Positions 33,634 through 45,379 of a stretch of 64,000 bases of DNA are shown in pieces (the stretch's first letter is position 1; every line of letters starts with the position of its first letter). The DNA lies in contig OZ024785.1 of assembly GCA_964017065.1 (NCBI GenBank), forward strand, positions 15,611,757 to 15,675,756, in the 5' to 3' direction. The notes under the pieces are model-generated. The model worked only from the letters and a program-made list of their open reading frames with translations, made no database searches and had not been told where the DNA came from. The position numbers and the translations under genes were made by a program. This DNA comes from Haliclona indistincta (Eukaryota; Porifera; Demospongiae; Haplosclerida; Chalinidae).

Positions 33634-36395
33634 TTATTAACTTATCACTAAGGTGATACGTACAGCTGATTATCAATAATATAGTTCTAGTGAGACAAAA
33701 GTTCAGTAATGTATGTGAAATTGTAGTTTGCTGATGTGATAGAATTTAGTCCCTGATAATCCATTATCCTATATGAGATATGAGATTTGAACAAGGGTTA
33801 GAAATACACTATTGAGATTGTTTTATAACCTGCATGCATGAAAATCTAAGAAAAATGGCAGCAGTAAACACAGACAGGTTAAAGATCACTATGAAGTGAC
33901 ATTTTCTTCATTTCAGTGGTTTCACAGCATTCTTGCACATCAAGTCTACCAGATTAGTATGCAACTTACTGCACTTTAGTCACAAGATCACTATGAAGTG
34001 ACATTTTCTTCATTTCAGTGCTTTCACAGCATTCTTGCACATCAAGCCTACCAGATTAGTATGCTACTTACTGCACTTTAGTCTCAAGATCACTATGAAG
34101 TGACATTTTCTTCATTTCAGTGCTTTCACAGCATTCTTGCACATCAAGTCTACCAGATTAGTATGCTACTTGCTGCACTTTAATCACAAGATCACTATGA
34201 AATGACAATTTCTCGCTACAATTGATCAGCACTTTGCTACCAGATTGTAAGGTCACTGGACGAATTTTGCAACCATTTATTATGATTAGCTCAGGACTAT
34301 TTCAGTGGATGGTACGATTCATTGTAACAAATAATTGTATTACAATTATTGTATGTTACGCACTTCAAGTGTGTTCATAGTTATAAAACTATTGTGATAC
34401 GAAAATGCATAATTTATAACAAAACACTTGTTTTGTGACTGGGACTACTAACTACTTAGTTTATGTAGTAAGTTAGTTATTATCTTCCTGTTACGACTTG
34501 CTAGACCATCACTTTTTCAGTTGCACCTGTTGACATAACACCATCAAATCAAGCAGCATGTTGCAACTCATTATGAAAAACATTCTTGGTGTTTTAGTGT
34601 CCTCTTTCTGATTTCACAAAATTAATAGCCTGAGTGAGAGAGAGAAAGAGAGAGAGAGAGAAAGTGATTAATTTCGATAACATTACGACACTTAAAATCT
34701 AAGGCTACACACAAAAACAACAGTGAATAAATAGCCTATTACGGCCATAATTATCATTAACAGATTATGCAAAACCGTCATTATACAAGGCCTGCATAGC
34801 CAGGAATTTACAGAGAGGGTTCTTTCTCGTGTGGTACAGATCGCCGCTGAAAATGTTGTCTTAATAAAAATCATGATGGCCATGTCAATTGATTTTTAAT
34901 GATAATTCTCGTGAACAGTCACATAATGACTACCTAAATGTGCTATTTTCACTGCAATACTTCCGAGAAAACAAGCTGCTTCAATTTTGGCCAACAAAGT
35001 GGACCCTTTTGGCAAGAAAAGTGGACCTTTTTGCTCAGGAAAAAGTAGACCTTCAGGCCGAGACCGAGCGGTTCTTCAGAACCCCACGACTGAGTTACGT
35101 GTTTCATTAAGAGGATGACACCAAAACGTTTTGCTCGAATATCTTCTACCCATTCCATTGCATTAATCCTCCTGAATTAATTATCATGCATCAGTAGCCT
35201 AATTTTAAATATTGTGCAACAGAGGCTGCTAGCCATGCACATGTGTGCCTTTTGGTACTACAGAATGTATGTAAAGTGCTCGGTAATTTTTGTACAAGAC
35301 AAACTTCTTTTCAGTTGTGATTACAATTGTGCTGTTCATGCAGGTAGCCTTGGATGCGTTAACAAGACAAGCATGAAAAAATTCACTGTCAATTGAAGCA
35401 GCTGAATGCGTACTAGCTATAGCTAGCAGGGGCGGTCTAGACTCTCATTTACAGGAAAACCAACAACAGTGCTACTCTTAATGCTCCTAATACAATCTGA
35501 CTATTGATAGACTCACCAGTTCTGCTCAGAGATCATGTGCAGGTGCTCAGGACCTTCTACTAATAAATTGAACAAGCTATCACATTTAGCCGGTTCTATA
35601 GCAGAGATTCCTCCTCGTTACAACGCCTTTTCGTCGTCACACAGAAGTTTAAAAGGCTCAGGTCCACTTTGCTAGTGGTAGAATAGAATGCTAGACAGCA
35701 CTACTAACTCGTCTTCAGTGGATTTCAATAACCTTTAGGTTCCTATAAACAGCAGCCTTCTTTACTAAAGTAGTCCCAGACGAAGATCTGCGTGCTTTTC
35801 AAGCTAGTGCTGTCGGTACGCCATTTTATCTAGTCGATTCCTGCACCAGCCCCACCTTTCTCTGGTACCAGACAATACACTGAACCCGCCCACTGATAGT
35901 TACAAACCGAGAACCCTAACACCGCATGTGCCGTGAGGGTTCCCGTATTTTCTTAGGTATCAATCGGAGAAAAGTTTCCGAACCGGGTGCACCGCATGTG
36001 CGAGGTCGGGCCACGGCCAACTATATGCATTGCTGTGCTAAACACTGTAGACACGCCCAGTTTAATTTGCACTGATTGGCTTCTGATTGCATATTTACTG
36101 CTTTGTGATTGCTGTAAAGAAAACCTGTATCTGTATCTCCTGCATCTGCAGGTGCTGTGTTTGTGGAATGGTGGATGGTGTACCGAGGCATCTGCACCTT
36201 AGGTGCTATTTTTATATGCATTATACTTGAGGTTCATATTATTGTCTGGTTATTTGCTTTATTATTAATAATTATTTTCAGCTTCTACTCAGAAATTACC
36301 TATTATGATTTCTTATGTACTAGTAGATATGTGTTTATACTGTAGGAGACCAGTATGCTAGTGATGACGGTTGATCTGAGAGTCAATTTAAGAAC
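33634..36395. other. Spacer after RPTP C
   Basis: No gene is supported. The first ~80 bp resemble the RPTP A 3' flank. It contains the 102-bp satellite at 33884-34230 and a GA-rich run at 34636-34665. The segment from about 34680 to 36200 has no match elsewhere in the window, so it is either unique spacer or an insertion whose ends I cannot see. Confidence 0.5.
33884..34230 (+). repeat. 102-bp tandem repeat, three copies plus a partial
   Basis: Units start at 33884, 33986, 34088 and 34190 with GATCACTATGAAGTGACATT (the last partial and diverged). Each contains CATTTCAGTG and TTGCACATCAAG. The exact 102-bp period suggests recent amplification. Confidence 0.92.
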
Positions 36396-37115
36396 AATGG
36401 CTATTGTTGTATGCTACAGTGTGATACACTGACAGACACACAACAGTGCACTTGTCAAACACCACCTGCATGGCTGCTTCTTCATCGTCACTTAAATTAT
36501 GTGCTGTTGCTTACAGCTGTGAATTTCACCAAATAATCATGTAGCTCCTTTTTCTATAGACGATCGACCCTCCTATGGAGTAGTTATTGTTATTGTCAAC
36601 ATGAATTCTCAGTCAACATGTTTGACAAAACGTCCAAATTCTGTTTTCAATTAGTGAAAGCAAACAAAGGCACACAACCAATGACTTATGTAAACACAAA
36701 ATCTGTGTTGACATAACTTTGCATTTTGTTGAACACCTAATAACATGTTTATGCCCTTCCATTCTTAGTTCCTCCCTCCCTCCCCTCTCTCTCTCTCCTC
36801 GTTTCTCTATTCTCTTTCCATCTTTGCAGATAGAGTTTTGGCTGCTGCGATGCTACTGCAGGCCTATTCCTTCAACTTTCTGTTTGTTTAATTTATTCCT
36901 TTCACCAGGAGATGGATGACTAAACAAGCTCCTCTAGTTGGTACGTTATTATGCATAATCCTATTTGCTGGTGACTATTATGGTTCAAATGTATACAATG
37001 AAACATGGTCAGAAATATAGAAAGTATATATACTTTGATTCAGTGTCAGAGGTATAATCACAACGTTAGTATAACCATACATTCAGTATGAGTTATGGAT
37101 TTGCCAGTACAGCGA

Positions 37116-37307
37116 TTTTATTACTTCTTGCAAGGGTAAAGCGTAAACCGTAGAGCGTAGACCGTAGAGCGTGGAGCACTAATGCGCTAAAATGCCATTA
37201 AGTCTTTGATCATGCTCCATTGTGTAAATAAATACCAGTGATTTGACACATTAGTGACTGCAAGGTGACGCTTTACACTCAATTCTTCCTTGCAAGAAGT
37301 AATAAAA
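37116..37307. mobile_element. 192-bp MITE with 20-bp perfect TIRs
   Basis: TTTTATTACTTCTTGCAAGG at the left end is exactly complemented by CCTTGCAAGAAGTAATAAAA at the right end. Inside is a short repeat of CGTAGACCGTAGAGCG. It is absent from the equivalent spot in the relic before RPTP B (~14185). Confidence 0.85.
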
Positions 37308-37617
37308 CCTCTGTATGTTATACATGTAACAGGAGTTGTTGTTGTTGTTGTTTGCAGTTATACATGCCACAGGTGCTGAACTGAAAGTAGAAGTGTGTAG
37401 TTAATGAATGGAGGCATATCGCTGTTTTCAATACTTAGGATCTAAACATAAAATTCATTGCAACGCATAAAGGTATGTTGTCTATTTTGAGGAGGGCAAG
37501 GCTAATCTACTCATTACTGAGCCAGTGGTATTCCAGCATTGTATTATAGCACAGACATAATGAGAGAGAGAACACAGTGCTGTATCTACAGACAGCTAAT
37601 GTATAATAGTTGTTTTA

Positions 37618-38812
37618 GAAAATTAAAAAGATTTCTATCGAAATCAAAAGGATGTAGGGTTGTGAAATCTACCACTGGTTCACAATGTAAACTAACAAGG
37701 AACAAGCATGGAATGGTAACACAATTGACTTGCTAACAGACCATAGATCCCTACATCAGTGGCTGCTGTGGTTAAGCTAGTTGCTCTTGGCTGTTGACTG
37801 CTGACACCTCACGTGCGTTCAGCTTGTGTACAGCCACTGATGTAGGGATCTATGGTCTGTTAGCAAGTCAATTGTGTTACCATTCCATGCTTGTTCCTTG
37901 TTAGTTTACATTGTGAACCAGTGGTAGATTTCACAACCCTACATCCTTTTGATTTCGATAGAAATCTTTTTAATTTTCTTGTTTGTGTCCTTTTTACTTT
38001 TTTAGTGAAGTGCAGTTAAAATATCATGCACATACTGAGTCGTCTTTGTTCCACCATTGGTTTAGTTTCTTGTTGTTGATGGCTTTTCTTTATTTTAAAC
38101 TTGTAGCAAAAAATAATTGTTATGCTATACTATCAGCTCGCCTACGCATGTATGCATGCAGTGCATACGAGCCCCGCCCACACTAGTTTGTTGACCTGTA
38201 CTGAATGGCGGTTATGATTTATATCTGGCAAGCGCAGAATGGTGATCCTATAGCTTGCCGTTCTTCGAAGACTCCAGACAGATATGTGCTCTCCGTGAAC
38301 CATACGGCGCGGAGATACTCAAGCTAGTGCTTGGTCACGTGCGCTAACCACTGCTTGATCACGTGCGTATTGCGCAATCACATTAATGGCGTCTAGCACT
38401 TAGCTGACAATGGATCACGATCGAGAAATCTCGGAATTTATATCGCCGTTTCGCTAAAAACTAAGTTCAAAAGGCACATGCCAGGAGAATTTCACGACTG
38501 TTGGTGGGTGTTTTGGTCCCGGCACTGTTCACGTAAAGGTGCTAGGCGAGTGGAAGAAAGAAGAAGAAAACTAAGATGACGAAACTCGATTTTCACCGTT
38601 TCCAGGTTCGTCACTTTAGTAACAATTTCGAGCAATCCCCTTGCTACTGTAAGATGGGGCAACGCTAGAGAGCAGATTTAGGTGTCTTTTGACTTATAAT
38701 ATTCTACACCAGGCAAAATATCAGCGTTTGAACGCTAATACATTGTATGTAGCCGCCATCTTGTTTTCTCGTTCAACCCTACATAGGGAGGCACTACCGT
38801 GCCTCCCTAATA
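37618..38812 (+). mobile_element. Composite foldback element, copy 3
   Basis: 1.2 kb, the same family and orientation as the copy at 17875. It interrupts the oxidase relic: the flanks (ATAATAGTTGTTTTAG and TAGTATAGTGTGGTCTAC) are contiguous at 14420-14455 in the relic before RPTP B, which defines the empty site. Confidence 0.85.
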
Positions 38813-39254
38813 GTATAGTGTGGTCTACTACCTACATTCAGGTTCAACCAGAGAGTTAATGTTTACACTGGTTAGTAACTGGGTAACCGCTCATGAAGCT
38901 CTCCCTCTCGTATAGAATGGATAGCTGTCAATACCGCAGATGGGAATGGCACACACACACAATGCACTGTTAGGTCTGATTGGGTGAGTGTGTGAGTGAG
39001 TGTGTTTATGTGTGTCCCGACATCAGTCATGAGGCAGTTCCTCTGGTACAATTATGATGGTGATGTGTATCGGCACCTGTATGAGTGGACTCAGAAGGAT
39101 CCTAGAAACAAGTCAGAGGTGAGTAGTTGGAGCAGCTCTGACTATCAACAAGTTTCCTCCATCTGGTTCATGATGTCTACTACAAGTACCTCAGACCACT
39201 GATAAAATCAATATTCTTTCGTCACTCAAGCTTTACATTATTGATTTTTAATGG

Positions 39255-40350
39255 TAACTTGATTGACTTGCTAACAGACCATAGATTCCTACATCAGTGG
39301 CTACTGCCGCAGACTATAGCTAGTTCAGCTAGTTGCTGTTGACTGACACATGACGTGCGAATTCAGCTTGCCAGTGACATAATAATATTATTGATCTTAT
39401 GTCAGTACAGCCACTGATGTAGGGATCTATGGTCTGTTAGCAAGTCAATCGTGTTACCATTCCATGCTTGTTCCTTGTTGGTTTACATTGTGGACCAGTG
39501 GTAGATTTCTTTATCCTACATCCTTTTGATTTCGATAGAAATCTTTTAATTTTTTCTTGTTTGTGTCCCTTTTTCTTTTGTAGTGAAGTGCAGTTCAATA
39601 TCATGCGTGTACTGAGCTGTCTTTGTTTCCACCATTAGTTTAGTTTTCCTGTTGTTCATGGCTTTTTTAATATTAATTTTCTGTACATATCAGCTCGCCT
39701 ACGCATTCATGCAACCTCGCCCACAATTGTTTGTAGCGAAATCTAGCAAGCGCAAAATGGTGATCCTGCACGAGTTTACCGTTCTTCCAAGACTCCAGAC
39801 AAATATGTGTTCCATACGGCGCGGAGGTACTCAACTAGTGCTTTGTCACGAGCGTTAGCTACTGCTTGGCCACGTGCATTAGCCCACTGCTTGGTCACGT
39901 GCGCATTGCGCAATCACAATAATGGCGTCTAACACTTAGCTGACAATGGATCACGATCGAGGAATCGAGAAATTTATATCGCCGTTTCGCTAAAACAAAA
40001 GTTCAAAAGGCACCTGCCAGAAGAATTTTACGACTGTTCGTGGGTGTTTTGGTCTTGCCACTGCTCGCGTAAAGGCGCTAGGCGAGCTGAAGAAAGAAAA
40101 AAGAAAGAAGAAGAAAACGAAGATGGGCGAAACTCGATTTTCACCGTTTCCAGGTTCATCACTTTCGAGCAATTTTATTGCTGCTGTAAGATGGGCCAAC
40201 GCCAGAGAGCAGATCTAGGTGTCTTTGGACGTATAAAATCTATCAGCAGGCGAATTATCAGCGTTTGAACGCTAATACATTGTGTGTAGCCGCCATTTTG
40301 TTTTCTAGTTCATCCCTACATAGGTAGTCACTGCCGTGCCTCCCTAATAA
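39255..40350 (+). mobile_element. Composite foldback element, copy 4 (5' truncated)
   Basis: Starts inside the left arm of the foldback (GATTGACTTGCTAACAGACC) and runs to the CTCCCTAAT end. It lies between the oxidase relic and the stranded RPTP signal exon. Flanks match the RPTP B upstream region near 14975-15005. Confidence 0.8.
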
Positions 40351-40362
40351 TAGAAGTGGTAC

Positions 40363-40472
40363 TATATAAACAGTCAAATATTACTGATCCATATCTAACA
40401 CTAATCATGTCAAGTAACATCAAAATAGTACTGTCTGTGTTGCTGCTCATGTGCTGGTTCTCCTCAGCTTAA
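40363..40472 (+). pseudogene. Stranded RPTP promoter and signal-peptide exon
   Basis: The TATATAAA box (40363-40370) and a start codon at 40407 lead into MSSNIKIVLSVLLLMCWFSS plus Ala, the RPTP signal peptide. The homology then stops at TCCTCAGCT and is followed at once by TAATAA. The RPTP D coding sequence resumes 6.2 kb downstream from the same point. Confidence 0.88.
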
Positions 40473-41179
40473 TAAATTGTGTCTTTTTGTTGATAATACC
40501 CTGTACTTGTACTGTTTTCAAACCATCAAAATCTTAAATATTAAACTCTTTAAATAGAGCATTTCTAAAAAAATGTAGCCATTTTTTGCAGTAAATATTG
40601 GTTTTGGCACTCATCCCAATACATTCCTTGGGGTCATATTACCTTAGAACAGTTGCCAGAAAGTATGTTACTACAAACAATTATTGTTAGTGACACTGCC
40701 GATAAAAAGGACGTGGTCATCTTCGGGTATTTCACAGCGGATAGACAATTTGGCATATATCAAATCTTATTCCTTGAGGTCAAATTACCCTAAAACAGTT
40801 GAGTTATCCTCTCCTAAATTAAATGCAAATCTTAGTCAGGGCCTAGACTACAGAGGACTTTGTCACAATTATACATTTATTTTTCAATAATAATAAGAAA
40901 ATACTTTAAACTTGACCTTTTCAATGTTTAAAAAGTTCTAAGTTATAAAAAACGGAATTATTATAGACAATGTGAAAAATACTCCACTCATGAATAATTA
41001 ATTATGTTGCGGTTTACAATTTTTTGATACTTGCCCTCAAGGGATTCCTTAGGACTTTTAGTATGTTATAGAGGACATTTTTCTGTGTAGGAAAGAGTTG
41101 AAAACGTTTGTGTTGCAATTAGTCAGAGGTTGACCCATTTTTTCCATAATTGCCTGTACTATTAATTTTCTTGTTAATT
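40473..41179. other. AT-rich sequence, no gene seen
   Basis: First segment of the island that separates the stranded signal exon from RPTP D. Only short unsupported frames are present (up to 68 codons), and I saw no repeat shared with the rest of the window. Confidence 0.5.
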
Positions 41180-41209
41180 CTGGGTATCAGAATTCGCTGG
41201 ACTGGAGCG

Positions 41210-41335
41210 ACTGGAATGGACTACTGGAATGGACCACTGGCATGGACCACTGGAATGGACCACTGGAATGGACCACTGGAATGGACCACTGGAATGGACT
41301 ACTGGAATGGACCACTGGAATGGACCACTGGAGCG
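41210..41335 (+). repeat. 13-bp minisatellite (ACTGGAATGGACC)n
   Basis: About nine head-to-tail copies of ACTGGAATGGACC with single-base variants, directly inside the left terminal repeat of the element at 41180. The open frame across it is a by-product of the 13-codon periodicity. Confidence 0.92.
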
Positions 41336-41439
41336 CTAGCGGCATACACGTTATCATTTTGCGCATGGTCGATAACCACATGCTATATGCTATACAGTTG
41401 GTATAGGAACTCCAATGAAATCGGAATCATTTTTTTCAG

Positions 41440-42826
41440 ATGATAGTGATGAAGATATTAAGCCAGATAAAATTGAGTGGTAAGTTTATGTAGCAATTAA
41501 CTTGTGTTTCCGTGTTGGCCTAGTGACCAGGCTCGTTTTAAAGCCTGCATGGTACATACTGCCTTGGAATTCCAAGAATTCGTATAGTATTTGGATACTA
41601 CCAAGGGCGTATAGAGAGAAGAGGGCATGCAACGCATACAAACATCGAAATCTTTATTGTTACTAACATTAGACTTTACGCCCACGCGGATGTGACATCA
41701 CGCAAGGTTCAGTAAACGTGGACGCGTCATACAGCGTACTTGACTAGGCGTGTGGAGGCGTGCTCCATGGAAAACTAGCTGACAAATCTACAATCGACAT
41801 GAAGCTGTGGATACTGATGGTTGCCAACCATGTCGCGTATCACTGATGGCATTGGCTGAGACGCAGGTAAAACGAAACTGGTGTGGCTTAGACGGGCCAC
41901 GCCCGTCTAGGTGTGGCTATCGTTGGCGCTGTCGCTTCCTGCTGATTGGCTGTATTTTACCAGCAACAGGCGACGAGAAGTATCGGACTGAGGCGAAGTC
42001 ACGGTCTTTCTCCGCTTTGCCTGGCGTGGCTGTGATCCGCGCGCGCAGCGTGGTATTGTGCAGTGTTCTTCAGCTTGGTCTGCCATTACTTTGTGTAGTG
42101 ACGTCAGTTTCCGTTTACCCTCCGTATACCATAACAATAATTGATAACGGAAAGTGCTATTCTTAGTAACAATAAAGATTTCGATGTTTTCACGGATAGT
42201 ATTGCCCTCTTCTCTCTATACGCCCTTGATACTACCATGTCATATCGTAATATGTACAATATTGTTTCACGTGTTCATTCCTTGTTTGTCTATATAGGAA
42301 CTCACAAGGATTGCCGATTTTTGAATACCCTCCTCCAAAATATTCAGCTAGCCGTGTCTTGGAAATTCTATTAAATCCAAATATGAAACATTCACTTGTT
42401 GCTCATGACCGGCCCATTCAAGTAGAGAAGAGCTCTACCTTTGTTGTACATTTAACATCACTGAAACACCCTGATGATGTGAAGAAAGATATGTATGGGC
42501 GTTGGACACACAGTGGCTCGCATCCTGAAGTATTTCGCTGCTCTTTTGATGAATTCGATGATGTGGTTATCAAAAAATGTGCACCAGGAGCCTCTGGTTC
42601 AGATGTATACTACCTCCGTCGTATAAGAAGCAGCCATCCCAGTAACAGAGAGTTTCATAGAATGATTGCTTTTCTTCATTGTACCCGGCAAAAGTACTCG
42701 AAACCGTCCTGTCCTCCAAGTGATATTTGTGTTAAACACAAAGAGTGGCGTGAATACTTCCCTATGGGATCGGCTACACCACAGTCAAAATATAGAAACT
42801 GTTACTACCATTGTAATATTCCTTAA
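41440..42826 (+). CDS. Hypothetical protein within a TIR element, 5' incomplete
   Basis: Two exons join in frame: 41440-41479 (acidic DSDEDIKPDKIE) and 42298-42826 (stop TAA at 42824). The junction reads IEWNSQGLPIFEYPPP. The second exon is open for about 175 codons. Visible features are a PPP motif, a basic RRIRSSHPSNREFHRM segment and several Cys/His near the C-terminus (KPSCPPSDICVKH, NCYYHCN), which could bind metal but form no pattern I recognise. The start lies upstream of 41440 and was not found; the upstream frame is minisatellite. The intron is split by a 625-bp MITE. It could be the element's own gene or a captured host fragment. Confidence 0.5.
41603..42227. mobile_element. 625-bp Mutator-like MITE with 9-bp TSD
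   Basis: Termini AAGGGCGTATAGAGAGAAGA and its complement extend ~65 bp, with a short mismatched section, to CATCGAAATCTTTATTGTTA. The 9-bp direct repeat GATACTACC flanks it (41594-41602 and 42228-42236). It sits wholly within the intron of the hypothetical gene, so it is a nested, later insertion. Confidence 0.92.
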
Positions 42827-43379
42827 AGTGGCGGCCCATATTTTCTAGGAAATATGTTGAAAATACCGCCCACGGTAGCTGCACATGCAGTTGCTGCCTG
42901 TTCACACGGAACATCTAGTCAATAACATGGGCTTCAGTGCATGACTTATCTCGTACTGTGCTACTGTCTATTATTACTCTCATTGTATTCAATATTGATA
43001 AAACAACATGTACAACAGGAATACACATACACAAAGCATAATCCAATGTTAGACATTAGATAGAGTAGACTCTGGGCATGCGCAAAAGTAGTAGCAACAC
43101 GTAAAATGGGTCCAGTAATCCATTCCAGTCGCTCCAGTCCAGCAAATTCTGATACCAGTAAATTCTGTAGCTTAATTGTGCTAAAATAATTTTATTATTA
43201 TTCCCCTATTGGGAATATTTTTAGTACTGAATGCATTAAAATGTTGCCCAAAATACCTGGGCAAGATTTAGTGCGATGTGCATGCACTAAAAGTAACGGA
43301 GCGGGAAAGAATTCAGTAGTGCATAGATCTCTCCCAAATTTTCTGCGAAACCCATCACAGTTGCGTGTCTTCGCCCAAA

Positions 43380-44176
43380 ATGTGGCTGCTCGTGTTAGCG
43401 CTATCCTGTGCATCTCTCTTCGGCGCAGTCTTCGCACAACCCGCCGAATGTTCTCCACTTCCAGCAGCGGACTTCATTGAGAGTAGACTACAGTCTATTG
43501 TCAGTAATGAAGGAAGCGCAGGATCTAATGTCACACTGCTTCAGCATCATTTCACTTGCATAGCTGTTGGTAGCACAGAAGGCACTGCCAGATCGTTATC
43601 TATTGCTGTAAGATACAACGAAACGTCTGCAGATCAGTCAGATTTCCAGCGTATATCACAGATACTATTTGAGTGCAGCGGTTCAGATTATGTTCTTTCG
43701 GCTGACCCATTTGAGCCTAATCAAAATGAAGCATTGTTCAACCTTGCAACCAGAAGAGACTGTAGGCTTTGTGCTATATCAGACTCACCAACGATTGACC
43801 CTGATACAAACTGTGCTGGTAAGAGCAATATACTGCATCTTACTCTGACCACACTTTGTTCTTCTCCGGCATTTTTAGAGTGTGATGAGATGTGTACAGG
43901 AGGTCAAGGAGGCTGTGTTACTAGCCCTACAGATTGCTGCCAATTTTATGATGTTGTTACCAGAATGTGTATATCCACTTGTCCTGCTGCATCAATAAAT
44001 GCTACTGACTTCACATGTGGTAAGTATGCTAGCTTTTTAATAAAGCTATGACTACTCTATATCCACAGACCCTTGTCTTAGTTCACCTTGTCAAAATCAA
44101 GGAGTGTGTAATGCTATGTCGAGATCGAATTATACTTGCATCTGCACTGGATCTTTCATTGGAACAAACTGTGAAA
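43380..44176 (+). CDS. Secreted Cys-rich EGF-domain protein, 3' end not found
   Basis: Three exons keep frame with phase-1 boundaries: 43380-43818, 43879-44019, 44069-44176. The start at 43380 gives a signal peptide (MWLLVLALSCASLFGAVFAQ); an in-frame upstream GTG is not needed. The first exon encodes an ectodomain with a few cysteines and N-glycosylation sites (NVT, NET). The second is a compact Cys-rich module (ECDEMCTGGQGGC, DCCQFY, CISTCP), and the third is a six-cysteine EGF-like domain (DPCLSSPCQNQGVCN ... CICTGSFIGTNCE). The donor after NCE is good, so more exons are expected, but I recognise none before RPTP D at 46600. It may be a truncated gene carried by the island. It could be the N-terminus of a receptor. 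Confidence 0.7.
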
Positions 44177-45379
44177 GTAAGCCATGTACATTAGGTCTAT
44201 AGCCTTGAAGTGTTAGGATGTTGATTGATAGTTTATCGTATAGGTTATATTACTGCCTACCTGGTGTCTATAGGAAATACATGTTTTCTATGCACACAAG
44301 ACAGGCGTGAGATAGCATGCTTATATCCAGTTCATAATCTGCTGACTCATCATTTCTCACTACATTCATCATCTGGTTTGACAGTATCTTTTAAACCCCA
44401 TTACTCCTCTTAGCCATTCATTTCAATGTGCAACTTTGTTAGTTTACTGGTCTACAGCATGGTGTGAAGCAACAAATACAATAGCATGTGTCGTAAAAAT
44501 CACGTCAACGGAATTATTTGAGGTCAGGTATAGCCATCTTCATGTACAGCGACGAAACCAGTAAGCTACAAGAAACTTGCAGAGTTTACCAATGATCAGG
44601 AATGAATACAGTCTGTAACTACGATCTGACGAGAACACTGTCTGTATCTACACTTTCACTTTTCCGCATGTACATGCATTGCCAAAACTGTTCGCTGTCT
44701 TCCAATGAATACAAAGATACAACGCATGTAATGGGTTTCAAAATGACAACTTCACTTTAGAATATTAATGAACTGGAATTTACTTTCATATTCGCCTGGA
44801 AAATGTGTGCAGATTTTAAAGCAGCATGCCGTATACACTTTAACAAGACATTTGTTATATGAAATTTGTACAGTGTGAACGTGCCCAATTCGCATTTGAT
44901 GCGAATTCAATTTGGTTAAATGTGCTAGTGTGAGCACGGCTTTATTCGTCAAATCAACATCCTTAAAAATTCTATAGCTGGTATAGTGTCTCCTCACTTA
45001 TTTACTCAAAACAGTTATTTTGAATGTTAAGGGTGCTCGGTCATTATTAATATTCATCAGGCGGTCACTACTTGTGAATATCATTATGCGGTTGTGAATA
45101 TCGGCACGTGGTTGTGAATATTATTTCGCGCTTTGTAGTATGCTGTACTTCGTGTACGTGCTGGGAAAGCACAAAACAGTATAAAACTCGGGCATGAAGC
45201 GTTGGACTACGCTTATACAGTGCAAAGATGGTAAGCTACACGTGGCCAACACTGTAACGGAGAGTTTTTTCGAATTGCGTATTCAACAGCCAAGATAAGT
45301 TACGTAAGTACTGTTTGTCGCTGCTGTACTGCCAAAAGCTCTCCGTTACTGGATTCCTCGTGTCAAGATAGCCACAGAA
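44177..45379. other. No gene identified downstream of the EGF exons
   Basis: Expected to hold further exons of the EGF gene, but no domain-like coding segment was recognised. A small perfect hairpin, ATTCGCATTTGATGCGAAT, lies near 44888. Confidence 0.4.

Larger units (their letters stand above)
36396..39206 (+). pseudogene. Acyl-CoA oxidase relic before the RPTP D unit
   Basis: Exon 7 trace (~36400-36450), exon 8 copy 36905-37052 with the GATGACTAAACAAGC stop shared with the relic before B, exon 9 block ~37363-37410, a catalytic-exon scrap (~37560-37600), then a foldback element, then scraps of exons 11-12 (38848-38985), a shortened exon 13 (39040-39119) and the last exon (39168-39206). Coding capacity is lost throughout. 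Confidence 0.85.
41180..43158. mobile_element. TIR element carrying an unrecognised gene
   Basis: The ends CTGGGTATCAGAATTCGCTG and CAGCAAATTCTGATACCAG are inverted repeats. Homology continues through GGACTGGAGCGACTGGAATG, for ~42 bp with few mismatches. The left end runs into a 13-bp minisatellite; the right end has a single related unit. Between them lies a two-exon coding region, and the gene's intron contains a second element. No transposase signature was seen and no clear target duplication could be fixed. Confidence 0.75.

Noticed and set aside
34692..36345. Several 60-73 codon frames after RPTP C
   Set aside because: No domains, no codon or splice support, and overlapping on both strands; treated as non-coding spacer.
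41150..41443. 97-codon frame with WNGPLEWTTGMD repeats
   Set aside because: Produced by a 13-bp minisatellite; I regard it as repeat translation, not the N-terminus of the neighbouring gene.
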